From the NCBI RefSeq assembly GCF_000002235.5, contig NW_022145605.1, positions 919,321-983,320 of the forward strand: a DNA stretch of 64,000 nucleotides. The letters are read 5' to 3'. Each line of letters opens with the position of its first letter. Positions within the stretch are counted from its first letter, which is position 1. Source of the DNA: Strongylocentrotus purpuratus (Eukaryota > Echinodermata > Echinoidea > Camarodonta > Strongylocentrotidae). The notes beneath the pieces were generated by a model. That model ran no database searches. It was not told where the DNA came from and saw nothing but the letters and a program-made list of their open reading frames with translations. A program made the translations under genes and the position numbers. Below are positions 34,576 through 46,490 of the stretch, in pieces.

Positions 34576-34983
34576 ATGCCTCGAGGCTCTCGATTCCCGC
34601 CGTACCTCGGGCCCTGACATGTAGGAATCTCAAGAATCATATTTTTTGCCTGGTTGTAAATTTAGGATTTTTTTTTTCTCCAACAAACACATACAAACGT
34701 ATAATTTACTAAAAAGTGAGGAAAAATTTCGGAAATTATGTCATTTCAGCATTATTTGTAATACACCGTTGTGGAATCAGAAATAAACCACGTTTGAATT
34801 TGATTTCCCCCAAGCCCCCCCCCCTTCTTCCCCCTTTACTTTTCTTCTTCCTCTTCTTTCTTTCCCTTTTTCTCTTTTTTTCCTTTCTCCCTTCTTTTCC
34901 TTCTTCTCTCTTTTTTTTTTTTTTTTTTTTTTTTGCGGGGGGGGGGCCAAGGCCCGCTCGGCCCCCCCCTGGATCCGCGCCTG

Positions 34984-36262
34984 GATGATGAGAGGGATGA
35001 AGATGGTGAGAGGGATGGAGATGGTGAGAGGGATGGAGATGATGAGAGGGATGGACATTGTAAGGATCAAGATATAAGAAGCCAAATTTAGTTTTGTTTT
35101 GAGGATACCATAGATTGACTGGAATTGTTGTACAAACGTAGCTAGGCTTGTCACATGGAAACTACAGATATAATATGATGTGGGCACGGATTCAGGAAGG
35201 AAAACTTTGTTTTACCTACTAAACTACTACTATTATTGCTACTTTGTACATTCCGGTGTATGGAATTGATTGGAGTTCAGTTGAGTGTTAATAAACAAAG
35301 AACCATGAAATTACCACATTGTCTCAAGGACCATATGAAGATATCTCTACAGACATGATGAGAGGGATGGAGATGATGAGAGGGAAAGAGACAATGTGAG
35401 GGATGGAGATGATAAGAGGGATGGAGACGATGAGAGGGATGGAGACGATGAGAGGATGGAGACAATGGGAGGAATGGAGATGATGAGAGGGATTGGTGAG
35501 GGATGGAGGTGATGAGAGGGAAGGAGACAATGTTTGATGATGTAAGGGATGAAGACGCTGTTGATGAGAGGGATTGAGACGGTGTGAGGAATGAAGATGA
35601 TGAGAGGGATGGAGATGATGAGAGGGATGGAGACGGTGTGAGGGATGGAGACGGTGTGAGGGATAGAGACAGTGTGAGGGATGAAGATGATGGGAGGGAT
35701 GGAGATGATGAGAGGGATTGGTGAGGGATGGAGGTGATGAGAGGGAAGGAGACAATGTTGATGATGTAAGGGATGAAGACGCTGTTGATGAGAGGGATTG
35801 GTGAGGGATTGAGACGGTGTGAGGAATGAAGATGATGAGAGGGATGGAGATGATGAGAGGGATGGAGACGGTGTGAGGGATGGAGACAGTGTAAGGGATG
35901 AAGATGATGGGAGGGATGGAGATGGTGACAAGATGGTGAGAGGGATGGAGACGATATGAGAGGGATGGAGACGGGAGGGATGGAGACGTCTCCATCCCTC
36001 TAATCATCAATATCGTCTTCATCCCTTACATCACCAAATTGTCTCCACCCCTCTCATCATCTCCAATTCTCCATCCCTCACATCGTCTCAATCCCTCTCA
36101 TCATCTCCATCCCTCACATTGTCTCCATCCCTCTCATCACCTCCATCCCTCACACTGTCTCCATCCCTTTCATTATCAATATCGTCTCCATTCCTCTCAT
36201 CATCTCCATCCCTCAATAATCCCTCTCATCATCTCCATCCCTTACATCATCAACATTGTCTC
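34984..36262. repeat. GGATGGAGATGATGAGAG minisatellite with inversion
   Basis: A unit of about 18 bases (GGATGGAGA(T/C)GATGAGAG and variants with GTGTGAGG) is repeated many times on the plus strand up to 35987, then on the opposite strand to about 36262. A non-repetitive interval, 35055-35350, lies inside. At the switch is a perfect 26-base palindrome (35975-36000). Open frames reading SLSSPPSL or HPSHHLHPSH come from the repeat and are not genes. Confidence 0.85.
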
Positions 36263-36264
36263 CA

Positions 36265-37375
36265 TTATGTATTATGCCACGTTGTGGAAATGCATTTTAT
36301 TTTTGTATTCATTATTATTTATAGTATGTACATATTTACAGGTACACAAGATCAGATATAAATTTGTTAACCCCCACCCCCCCCCCAAAAAAAAAATTGT
36401 AACATGCAGATGTCACGCCACACCATTCCTTGTGTTGTGGTATTGGTACGTATTATTTCATATGCAATTTACAAGGCAAAAACAAATCTAAATAAATAAA
36501 GTTAAAACAATTAAATAAAAATGAGGACATGTTTGAAAAACACACATATTAGCAATAAACATTATTTGTTTACGACTCCAAAATACAAATTCCAACAATA
36601 TGACGTCAAGCTGACTCAAAATAACAATTGATAAGCATGCAGGTGTAATCGTGTATTAATTTTATGCCACGTTGTGGTAATGCAATTTTGTTTTTTTTTT
36701 ATCATTTATTTATAGTATGTACATATTTACAGGTACACAAGATCAGATATAAATCTGTTAACCCCCAGCCCCCCCCCCAAAAAAAAAAAAATTGTAACAT
36801 GTAGAGACCAGTACAGATGACACGCCACACCATTCCTTGTGTTGTGGTATTGGTACGTATTATTTCATATATGCAAGTTACAAGGCAAAAAAAACCTAAA
36901 TAAATAAACAAAGTTAAAACAATTAAATAAAATTGAGGACATGTTTGAAAAACACACATAATAACAATAAACATTATTTGTTTACGATTCCAAGATACAA
37001 ATTCCAACAATATGACGTCAAGCAGACTCATAATAACAAATGATAAGCAGGTGTAATCGTGTATTAATTTTATGCCACGTTGTGGTAATGCAATTTTGTT
37101 TTTTTATTTATTATTTATTTATAGTATACATATTTATACAGGTACACAGATATCAGTTATAAATCTTTTAACCCCCAGCCCCCCCCCCCCCCAAAAAAAA
37201 AAAAATTGTAACATGCAGAAACCAGTACAGATGACACGCCACACCATTCCTTGTGTTGTGGTATTGGTACGTATTATTTCATATATGCAAGTTACAAGGC
37301 AAAAAAAAACCTAAATAAATAAACAAAGTTAGAACAATTAAATAAAAATGAGGACATGTTTGAAAAAAAAGATTA
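36265..37375. repeat. Three tandem units of ~400 bp
   Basis: Each unit starts near TATGCCACGTTGTGG (36273, 36663, 37072) and contains TATTTACAGGTACACA, a C run followed by an A run, GACACGCCACACCATTCC and AATTAAATAAA.TGAGGAC. The third unit is shorter. No coding frame spans the units. Confidence 0.8.
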
Positions 37376-37439
37376 AAAAGGGCACTTATTCAAGATTATT
37401 TCAAGATTTATGAGAATGGAAAATGGAAACTTATTGCAA

Positions 37440-37690
37440 AGGAAAATGGGAACATGCCGAAGGAAAAGGGTACGTGTCAAAAATAAAAAAAGGGCACTCG
37501 TCAGAGGTGAAAAGGGGGAAGGGGCACTTTTACTAATAGGGGCACTTGTCAAAGGAAAAGGGGCACTTCTTACAAAATTAAAGGGGCACTTTTTCTATGT
37601 AAAAAGGGGCACTTTTGGGGTATCTGAAAAAGTGGGGGGGCACTGTGCCCCCCCCCCCCACCCCCCGGGAGGGCCGCCTCTGCCCCTGCC
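37440..37690. repeat. GGGGCACTT-type repeat block (right)
   Basis: Repeated GGGGCACTT(T/G) words every 20-30 bases, then GGGGCACTGTGCCCC and GGGAGGGCCGCCTCTGCCCC. It is the inverted relative of 31068-31440. Confidence 0.6.
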
Positions 37691-38065
37691 CCTCCATGCA
37701 CAGGCACGTTATTGCAATATCATTAATTGCTTCGCTTTGTATATATCTCTTTGATTCCCAGAAAAAGGGAACAAAAAGGAGATTATTTGGTTTTGTTTGG
37801 GGGGGTGGTGGGGGCTGCATTATTTATACAAAAAACTTGAAGCCAATAATTCTACTCTGAATGACTATGATAATGATGTAGCTACAGTAGATATAGATGT
37901 AGGTCTACTTTACTCACTAAATCAAATTGGATATTCTACTCGGAATGAATAATGATAATACAGTAGATATAGATATAGTTTGATTAGTTATACCAGGGCA
38001 TGTGAGTTAAAGTCTCACCTCCCTGGTTATACTCACATCACTCGATCAAATTGGGCAGTACAATC
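37691..38065. other. Intergenic, no gene seen
   Basis: Holds a small inverted repeat, TATACCAGGG...CCCTGGTTATA (37989-38030), which may be a short MITE or its remnant. Confidence 0.35.
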
Positions 38066-38067
38066 GG

Positions 38068-38620
38068 GGTCCAGACAACTCGCCACAAAGACAACCCGCC
38101 ACAATACCCTGGACATCCCGCCACAATACACCAGTTTACAGTTGTATCAGTGCGCATGCGCAGACAGTTGACCTCGGGTCATTGGCCCCAAAATTGGGGC
38201 CAATAACCTCTGACCTCTGGTATTTATGCGTAAATTAAGATTGCGCCCATATATGCAAATTATGATGTGAGCGCATGATCGAGTAAATAAATTTAACTAG
38301 GCCATGTCATCAGTGTAATCTTTTCACTGTGACGCAACAATACGTGTTCATCTGAAAACGATGACATCACTGCCTGCGCGCTGCGCTGTGCGCTCACATC
38401 ATAATTTGCATGGGCGCAATCATAATTTACGCATAAATACATGACCTCTAGGTCATTGGCCTTGTTTAAAATGGCGCACACAACTGTAAACTGGTGTATG
38501 GCTTTGTTTAAAATGGCGCACACAACTGTAAACTGGTGTATACCCTGGACAACCCGCCACAATACCCTGGACAACTCGCCACAGCCTTTTCGGACAACTC
38601 GCCACACTTTTTCCCATCAT
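38068..38620. repeat. 22-bp tandem repeat, site 2, split by a MITE
   Basis: The same block as 30595-30760, interrupted between two units by the element at 38129-38538. After the array the flank (TCATGATTTCTAGATCTAAAAT, cited here in part as TGATTTCTAGATCTAAAA) is shared with site 1. Confidence 0.75.
38129..38538. mobile_element. TA-flanked MITE inside the 22-bp array
   Basis: The ends CACCAGTTTACAGTTG and CAACTGTAAACTGGTG are inverted repeats with TA outside each. Near the right end a 40-base segment (TTTGTTTAAAATGGCGCACA and on) is duplicated in tandem. Interior arms also pair: TATTTATGCGTAAATTA with TAATTTACGCATAAATA. Confidence 0.75.
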
Positions 38621-39099
38621 GATTTCTAGATCTAAAATGAAATGAAACTGTCATTTTTCATGATTTTCGTGCTTTTATAAACACAGTCATTACAAAGAAT
38701 AAAGAATAAAGTTGATTTCCCTAATTGTAACAATAATATATATTGAAATGAAATTGTCATTTTTCATGATTTTCGTGCTTTTATAAACAGTCATTAAAAA
38801 GAATAAAGTTGATTTCCCTTGTAACAATAATATACTTTTGATCTAGAGGTCTATAACAGCTGCATTTTTCTGTCCCAGAATTTTTTTTTATGGTAGGATA
38901 CTGGAAGCACTGGCGTACTGATGGGGGGGGGGGGGGGGGCAGGTAATATTAGAATGTAAAGATACGCCAAAGATACATAGCAGCATATTCCTACCATTAA
39001 AAAGTTTCCTGAGACATGAACTTAAAAATCGTAGTCGTAACTCGTAGTCGTAGTACGCCTGGCTTGGGTTCGTCCAAAATAGATTCTTGTTGCATAAGC

Positions 39100-39425
39100 G
39101 CAAGGAAAATCATCTTTATTCTTTAGAACAGCTCTCAAAATACTCACAATTTCCATGTTTCCTGCCATAACTGTGTTTATAAAAGCACGAAAATCATGAA
39201 AAATGACAATTTCATCTAAGATGAGGGATTTTAGATCTAGAAATCATGAGGGGAAAAAAGTGTGGCGAGTTGTCCGAAAAGGCTGTGGCGAGTTGTCCAG
39301 GGTATTGTGGCGGGTTGTCCAGGGTATTGTGGCGGGATGTCCAGGGTATTGTGGCGGGTTGTCCAGGGTATTGTGGCGGGTTGCGACTTTGCGTTTTACA
39401 CCCTGGCCTGGACCTTTTCCCAATA
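39100..39425. repeat. 22-bp repeat, site 3, inverted
   Basis: An inverted copy of the site 1/2 block with its flank: AAGCACGAAAATCATGAA, then GTGGCGAGTTGTCC units, ending GCGACTTTGCGTTTTACACC. Together with 38560-38800 it forms a large inverted repeat around a spacer of about 350 bases, so the pair may be a foldback-type element. Confidence 0.7.
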
Positions 39426-39806
39426 AATTTCAAGGAACCGACTGGGAAAAGTCTATCCATGACAAGATATTGCGCGCGCACGTAGCTCTTCTGCAATGCT
39501 CAACGTACGTCCTATATGTCCAGTGTCGCGGTACGCGGTACATGTACTTTTGTATCGAGACGTACGAGTGAGAGAAAAACAACGAATAACAACAGAAGGA
39601 AATAGAGAAAAACAATAAATAATTAAAGAACAGAGAGGAAACAAAGAATGTCATAAGCAGAGAGAGAAAACAAAACTAACTTGAAAGAAAGAGAGAAATT
39701 AGAGAAGGAATTAATCAAAGTAAGGAAAGAGAGAAACCAAATAATATTATGGTTTTTGTGGTTTAATTCCGCCTTCTTCAGGGTTTCAATTTTTGACGTG
39801 ACGTAG
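39426..39806. other. Intergenic, purine-rich
   Basis: No gene seen. Long GAGAGAAA-rich stretch at 39570-39740. Confidence 0.35.
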
Positions 39807-39814
39807 CCTACTTT

Positions 39815-41151
39815 CATGGGCGTCAATCCTGGGGGGGGGGGGGGGGACGGGGGGACACGTCCCCCCCCCCCCCACGAATTTTCAGGACGTGAAATGTCCC
39901 CCCCATGATTTGGGGTTAAAAAAAATGTTTTTTCTTCCTTTCTCTCTTTCTCTCTGTGTTGAGAAAAATCAAGCCAAATCAGGCGATCATATTTTATTAA
40001 TAGAAGCGTCATTAATATTACATTCACATTACCGGAAGTTCAAAAATTGGTTTACGATGAAAATCCTTTCACCATCTAAACAAAAAAATCAAGTTAATCC
40101 CTTGTACCTTCCAAACCTTATGGCTGATTGTTCAATAGAAACGACAAATTCATCTATCTACCCCCCCCCCCTTGCATTCTTGTTCCTGTTAGTTGAACTT
40201 AAGACTGTTTTATTTTTAATTTGGCAAAAATTATGCCCCAAATCAAGCCATCTTTCCATCAATTTAAAAAAAAATCTTCAACTTCTGAGGGGGGCACACC
40301 CCCTAGGTTCTACTGTTTTCTTTTAAATTTGGCAAATAAATGCACCAAATCGAGCCATCTATCCATTAATTTCAAACAAATCTTCAACTTCTGAGGGGGG
40401 AATACCCCCCCCCCCCTCAGACACCCCCCTGCGTTCTACTGTTTTTCTTTTTAATTTCGCAAATAGTATGCACCAAATTAAGCCATTTATACATCAATTT
40501 AAAACAAAATCTTCAACTTCTGAGGGGGGCACATCCCCCTCAGACACCCCCTGCGTTCTTGTTCCTTGTTAGTTGAACTTAAGACTGTTTTCTTTTTAAA
40601 TTTTGCAAAAAGAATGCACCAAATTTAGCCATCTATCCATCAATTTCAAAAAAATCTTCAACTTCTGAGGGGGGCACATCCCCCCTCAGACACCCCCTGC
40701 GTTCTACTCTTTTTCTTTTTAAATTTGGCAAAAAGAATGCACCAAATTGAGCCATCTATCCATCAATTTCAAAAAAATCTTCAACTTCTGAAGGGGGCAC
40801 ATCCCCCCTCAGACACCCCCTGCGTTCTACTGTTTTTCTTTTTAATTTGGCAAAAAGTATGCCCCAAATCCATCAAATAAAAAAAGAAAATCAACTTCTG
40901 AGGGGGGCACATCCCCCTCAGACACCCCCTGCATTCTTTTTCATGTTAGTTGAACTAAAGACTGTTTTCTTTTTAATTTGGCAAAAATATGCACCAAAGC
41001 GAACCATTTAAGCATCAATTTCAAAAAAAATCTTCAGACCCCCCCCCCCCCTCCTGCATGGCGCGCCCATTCGCCACCCTAACAAAATAACCTGGTGCCG
41101 CCCTGTCTGAACTTGTGTCCCCCCCACGGTCTAATTGGATTGACGCCCATG
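39815..41151. mobile_element. hAT-like element, ends CATGGGCGTCAATCC
   Basis: The ends CATGGGCGTCAATCC and GGATTGACGCCCATG are bordered by CCTACTTT on both sides (39807-39814 and 41152-41159), an 8-base duplication. It is 1337 bases with long G or C runs just inside the ends. No transposase is present; the interior is a tandem array. Confidence 0.85.
40180..41050. repeat. ~140-bp tandem array inside the hAT-like element
   Basis: About seven units contain GCACCAAAT(T/C)GAGCCATCTA, TCTTCAACTTCTGAGG, GGGCACATCCCCCTCAGACA and CCCCTGCGTTCT. Some units carry an extra TTAGTTGAACTTAAGACTG segment. Confidence 0.8.
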
Positions 41152-41159
41152 CCTACTTT

Positions 41160-41394
41160 CAAACCATTTGCTGATTCGGACCCCCCCCCCCTAACACACG
41201 TGTACACATATCGACACATACACAGACTACACTCGACATAATATGTGTAATGGTAATGTAATACATAAACTGTGATTTAAATATTGCACTCGTACCATTT
41301 TCTATTATTGTGGGATCACGTCTTTCATTTTTTAAATTCATGTCATTTGTTTCTAAGACCTAATTTCTCTAATTCTCTTGACCCCTCTCCCTTC
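41160..41394. other. Unassigned
   Basis: Short interval with a C run at 41181-41190 and CACA-rich sequence. Nothing coding. Confidence 0.3.
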
Positions 41395-41860
41395 ATATTT
41401 GTTTTCTAAGACCTCCCCCCCCCCCTCATCTCTCTTCATATTTGTTTTCTAAGACCCATTTCTCCCCCGCCCCCCCCCCCCCCCATCTCTATTCATATTT
41501 GTTTTCTAAGACCTCTCTCTCTCGACCCACTCTCTCTCTCGTATGTATTTCTCAGACCCCTCTTTCTTTCTCTCTCATTAACCCCCTCTTCATATTTGTT
41601 TCTAAGGCCTCTCTCTCTCTCTTCATATTTGTTTCTAAGACCCCCCCCCCCCTCTCTTTCTCATTTCTTGATATTTGTTTCTAAGACCTCTCTCTCTCTA
41701 GCTCTCAATTCATGATATTTGTTTCTAAGACCCCCTCTCTTTCTCACTTCTTGAATTCATATTTGTTTCTAAGACCTCTGTCTCTCTCTCCCTTTCTCTC
41801 TTTCTCATTTTAAATTCATGATATTTGTTTATAAGACCTCTCTTTCTCTCTTTTTCCATT
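41395..41860. repeat. TTTGTTTCTAAGACC tandem array
   Basis: About ten units of 35-60 bases: TCATATTTGTTT(T)CTAAGACC followed by a CT-rich run of variable length. Confidence 0.8.
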
Positions 41861-42469
41861 CATCACTTTGTCTAGTGTAATGTACAGACACATAACATAT
41901 AAAGGAAATTATACACCAGTTTTACATGAATTCATTTGCACTTTATTTACTGCTTTACATTCATATACTTTTTTTTTTCGTGAAGGTAATCTAATCCTTC
42001 AATGTCAGAGAAGTAATACAAAAGATACAGGAGTATGTGTATGCATAAATAGTTATATAAAGAAGAAATACGTAGTAAAAGTGAAAGCAAACAATAGTAG
42101 AAATTTGAACAGATAATTTGACAGTGTGTTAAGATTTAGATGCAAGAAATGACTATAAGAAATTTTTATTTGAAAATACATGCACATGTAGATAAAAAGA
42201 GATCTGAACATAGGCGGATTCATACCCGCAAAGGCGTCTGCATTGCCACTCCGTCATCATCCTCGATGAATTCCATCGTGCAGCAAGCTTCTTAACTTGT
42301 TGTTCTGAACTTGAAATCCTATATCTTCTCCCTTAATCTTCAGTATTGCAGCTGCGTACGGTGTGTATAAATGCTGCATCGACGTACGTCTGTGCATGTA
42401 CGATTCGATTTGGAACTGGCGCGCCCGATCGAGGAGCGTAGACTAGACTCATTCAAGCAGTTTCATTGC
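41861..42469. other. Unassigned
   Basis: No gene or bounded repeat supported. Short open frames without recognisable domains. Confidence 0.3.
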
Positions 42470-42565
42470 TATTTACCGGGAAAATGTCCAGGCCAGGGTG
42501 TAAAACGCAAAGTCGCGGGCGGGTTGTCTTTGTGGCGAGTTGTCCGGGATTCGTCACTACGGTAG
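42470..42565. repeat. 22-bp repeat family, site 4 (short, inverted)
   Basis: GTCCAGGCCAGGGTGTAAAA, CGCAAAGTCGCG, GGCGGGTTGTCTTTGTGGCG, then TCGTCACTACGG. It shows both end types of the family next to each other with almost no tandem units, so it defines the shortest form of the repeat. Confidence 0.65.
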
Positions 42566-43157
42566 TAAGTCAGAGCATGTCTTCCTATAATAAAGAGCGT
42601 CTCTGTTGTTATGGCCGCTGAATATGATCTGAGCTGTTCGAGCTGATTATGGCACTGGATCTGGCCGAATTGAAGTGACAAAATTCAAGACCTAACCATA
42701 GAGTTACGGGCTTTAAGGTGAGTGTCGACGTCTCATATCCCCTTATTCGGTTAAGAACATATTTATTCTAGCATTTTCTTGTAATTTTAGAAATGATCTT
42801 TTCTTGCTCAGCTCAGTGATAATTACAAATACAATGCACTCGCACTGCACTGCGCTCTGCACTGTCACTGTCAGTGTCAGTTGAATTCACTCAACAGTGC
42901 AGTACGACAGCGAGGCGCTGCAGCTGCCTGTACTGTATTACTGCATCTAAAGCTTGAAGAAGAAGACTAAATTTGACCGCTCCAGCTCTTTTTACTTAGG
43001 CACTGGCTGGCGGGCTGAGGCGAAGCTCCCTTGAGCATGGTCACGTGCAAGCCGCTTAGATCATCACTGACTTGAATAATTAGTATAGTCTAGATCTAGA
43101 TCTAGATCTATAGACGAACAATTTCTGTCTCTTTCAATTGTTAACATGGTTAATGTT
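42566..43157. other. Unassigned
   Basis: No gene recognised. CACTGCACTGCG-type words repeat at 42836-42905, and a CTAGATCTAGATCTAGATCTA patch lies near 43090. Confidence 0.3.
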
Positions 43158-44359
43158 ACTTGTTAAATGTTAGCCTCTTGTTTGGGTAGGCACGTACCAC
43201 GTACTTGATACTTGATGAGGTAATCCTGAAGCAGCTTTTCCAAGCTAGGGTCTATACTGGGATGGGATGTGTTGTGACAGCAGGTGAAGGTGCAGACAAC
43301 AAAAGGGTGTACAATTGCTTTATACAGTAAAATAGTGACGTGCAAGTAAAAAAATCATGCTGCTATATGGTTTACAGCATTCTGGAACCTACAGGAGGTT
43401 CCAACCCTCTGACTGATGACAGGGAGGGCGGTCATCTGGAAAGCAGCAACTGTTGGGGCAGTAACTGCAGTCAATGAAGTTAGACCTGGAAGCTTGGCAG
43501 CTGGAGACGGCTTTCTTCCAGAAGCTTTGGTATTCAAGGTATTCAAGGTATTCAATGGTAGTTGATTCCAGATGCGAAAGGTGCGGGGGTAAAATGAGTA
43601 CTTGTAGGAATTCTATTGTTGCCTCAGGAACAGATAACTTGAGTGTGTGGTCTCTTCTGCTGATGTATGTAGCTTTGGTTATGAGGTGAGGAAGACAAAT
43701 GTTGACTAGCTGTTGGTGTATTTTAAAGAGCATGGTGCTTTGTGCTAGAAGACGACGTGTTTGCAGTTTATCCCATCCCAGCTGGGAAACAAGCCCTGTA
43801 GCTGACGTGGATCTTCGGTAGTCGCGGAAGACAAAACAAGCAGCTGTTTCTGTACCCCTTTCCAGACCTTCGGCAACACCAGAAGTGTGGGGGTTCCAGG
43901 CTTCAGCGCCATACTCTAGCTGCGGTCGAACCAGGGCTGTGTACGCTCTTGACTTTACATCCTTGGTGCATGGTGACAGGGTTCTCCGCAGCGGCTTTCA
44001 TCGAAAGGGTGCGGTGCGGTGCGGCGCGGTGTGGTGTGCTCAACGCACCCATTCGATAAAAGGCCCCCCGCTTTTCTCGAAAGGGTGCGTTGAGAACGGA
44101 GGACCGTCTTAGCACACCCTTTCGAGAAAAGAGGGGGGTCTTTTCTCGAAAGGGTGCGTCGACTAGTCTTTCGCATCAGTCGTTTAAAATGAGGATCTGG
44201 GACAGAAGGTAATAGTTGCCAATTTAAGTATATCGAAAATGTATTAAATAAAATGGAATGGTTGTTGTTGTTGTTGTTTTAGTTTTAAGGGCGTGTGTCA
44301 TTCAATTATGAATATTTACGCCGTCTTGATTACAGAGTGGTCTCTTTCGTTATTACTAT

Positions 44360-46490
44360 GTTGATGGGGAGACAGAGAGAAGGAAAAAAGGGAAAGGGAA
44401 AGGGAAGATAAAAGGAAAGAAAGAAGAATAAGAAGAAAAGAGGGAACGGGGGGGGGGGGGGGGGGACGAAGGGCTCTTGCCTCCTCCCCACCCCCCCCCC
44501 CCCCCCGCCAAAAAAATAAATAAGAGAGAGAGAGAGAGAGAGAGAAGGAAAAGGGAAAGGGAAAGAAATATAAAAGGAAAGAAAGAAGAGGAAGAAGGAA
44601 AGAGGGAAACGGGGGAAGGGCGAAAGGCTCTTACCCCCCCCCCCCCCCCCCCCGCAAAAAAATAAATAAGAGAGAGAGAGAAGGGAAAGGGAAAGAAAGA
44701 AGAGGAATAAGAAGGAAAGAGGTAAACGGGGAAGGGCGAAGGGCTCTTGCCTCCTTCCCCCCACCCCCGCCAAAATATATAAGAGAGAGAGAGAGAGAAG
44801 GGAAAGGGAAAGAAAATATAAAAGGAAAGAAAGAATAGGAATAAGAAGGAAAGAGGGAAACGTGGGAAGGGCGAAGGGCTCTTGCCTCCTCCCTCCCCAC
44901 CCCCTGCCAAACAATAATAAGAGATAGAGAGAGAAGGGAAAGGGAAAGGGAAAGAGAAGATAAAAAGGAAAGAAAAAAGTGGAAGAAGAAGAAGAAAAGA
45001 GGGAAACGGGGGCGAAGGGCCCTTGCCTCCCCCTCCCGCCAAAAAAAATGAATAAGAGAGGGAGAGGGAAGGGAGAGGGAAAGAAAATATAAAAGGAAAG
45101 AAAGAAGAGGAAAAAGAAATAGAAAAGAGGATAAAGGGGGCGAAGGGCTCTTGCCTCCTCCCCCCCCCCCCCCCCCCCCCGCCAAAAAATAAATAAGAGA
45201 GAGAAGGGAAAGGGAAAGAGAAGATAAAAGGAAAGAAAGAAGAGGAAGTAGAAGGAAAGAGGGAAACGGGGGCGAAGGGCTCTTGCCCTCCCCCCGCCAA
45301 AAATATAAATAAGAGAGAGAGAGAGAGAAGGGAAAGGGAAGGGAAAGAGAATATAAAATGGAAGAGGAAGAATAAGAAGAAAAGAGGGAAACGGGGGGGG
45401 GAACGAAGGGCTCTTGCCTCCTCCCCACCCCCCCCCCCCCCCCCCCCCCCAAAAAAATAAATAAGAGAGAGAGAGAGAGAGAAGGAAAAGGGAAAGGGAA
45501 AGAAAATATAAAAGGAAAGAAAGAAGAGGAAGAAGGAAAGAGGGAAACGGGGGAAGGGCGAAAGGCTCTTACCCCCCCCCCCCCCCCCCCCGGCAAAAAA
45601 ATAAATAAGAGAGAGAGAAGGGAAAGGGAAAGAAAGAAGCGGAATAAGAAGGAAAGAGGTAAACGGGGGAAGGGCGAAGGGCTCTTGCCTCCTTCCCCCC
45701 ACCCCCGCCAAAAATATATAAGAGAGAGAGAGAGAGAAGGGAAAGGGAAAGAAAATATAAAAGGAAAGAAAGAAGAGGAATAAGAAGGAAAGAGGGAAAC
45801 GTGGGAAGGGCGAAGGGCTCTTGCCTCCTCCCTCCCCACCCCCTGCCAAACAATAAATAAGAGATAGAGAGAGAAGGGAAAAAGAAAGGGAAAGAGAAGA
45901 TAAAAAGGAAAGAAAAAAGAGGAAGAAGAAGAAGAAAAGAGGGAAACGGGGGCGAAGGGCCCTTGCCTCCCCCTCCCGCCAAAAAAAATGAATAAGAGAG
46001 GGAGAGGGAAGAGAGAGGGAAAGAAATATATAAAAGGAAAGAAAGAAGAGGAAAAAGAATAAGAAAAGAGGGAAACGGGGGCGAAGGGCTCTTGCCTCCT
46101 CCCCCCCCCCCCCCCCCCCCGCCAAAAAATAAATAAGAGAGAGAAGGGAAAGGGAAAGAGAAGATAAAAGGAAAGAAAAAAGAGGAAGTAGAAGGAAAGA
46201 GGGAAACGGGGGCGAAGGGCTCTTGCCCTCCCCCTGCCAAAAATATAAATAAGAGAGAGAGAGAGAAGGGAAAGGGAAAGGGAAAGAGAATATAAAAGTG
46301 AAGAGGAAGAAGAATAAGAAAAGAGGGAAACGGGGGCGAAGGGCTGTTGCCTCCCCCCCCCCCCCCCCCCCCCGCCAAAAAATAAATAAGAGAGAGAGAG
46401 AGAGAGAGAGAAGGAAAGGGAAAGAGAAGATAAAAGGAAAGAAAGAAGAGGAAGAAGAAGAAAAGAGGGAAACGGGGGCAAAGGGCTCTT
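44360..46490. repeat. Foldback copy 2: left arm purine array
   Basis: About 15 tandem units like those at 12421-14340, with GA runs, GGGAAACGGGG, GGGCTCTTGCC and C runs of up to about 20 bases. Confidence 0.85.

Larger units (their letters stand above)
32152..34983. mobile_element. hAT-like element filled with satellite
   Basis: The ends CAGGCGCGGATCCAGG and its complement CCTGGATCCGCGCCTG are bordered by GATGATGA on both sides (32144-32151 and 34984-34991), an 8-base duplication as expected for hAT. The insertion is into the minisatellite. No transposase is present. The interior is a satellite of about 110 bases (32285-34270), then a block of about 115-base units (34280-34570) also found in the foldback cores, then a T/C-rich stretch and a G run. 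Confidence 0.85.

Noticed and set aside
35324-36022. Open frame with repeated HPSHHLHPSH
   Set aside because: Translation of the minisatellite; the adjacent frame is open too and reads another simple repeat.
44356-46481. Open frames of 589 and 616 residues on the minus strand
   Set aside because: Same purine array in foldback copy 2; overlapping frames are equally open and no domain is present.
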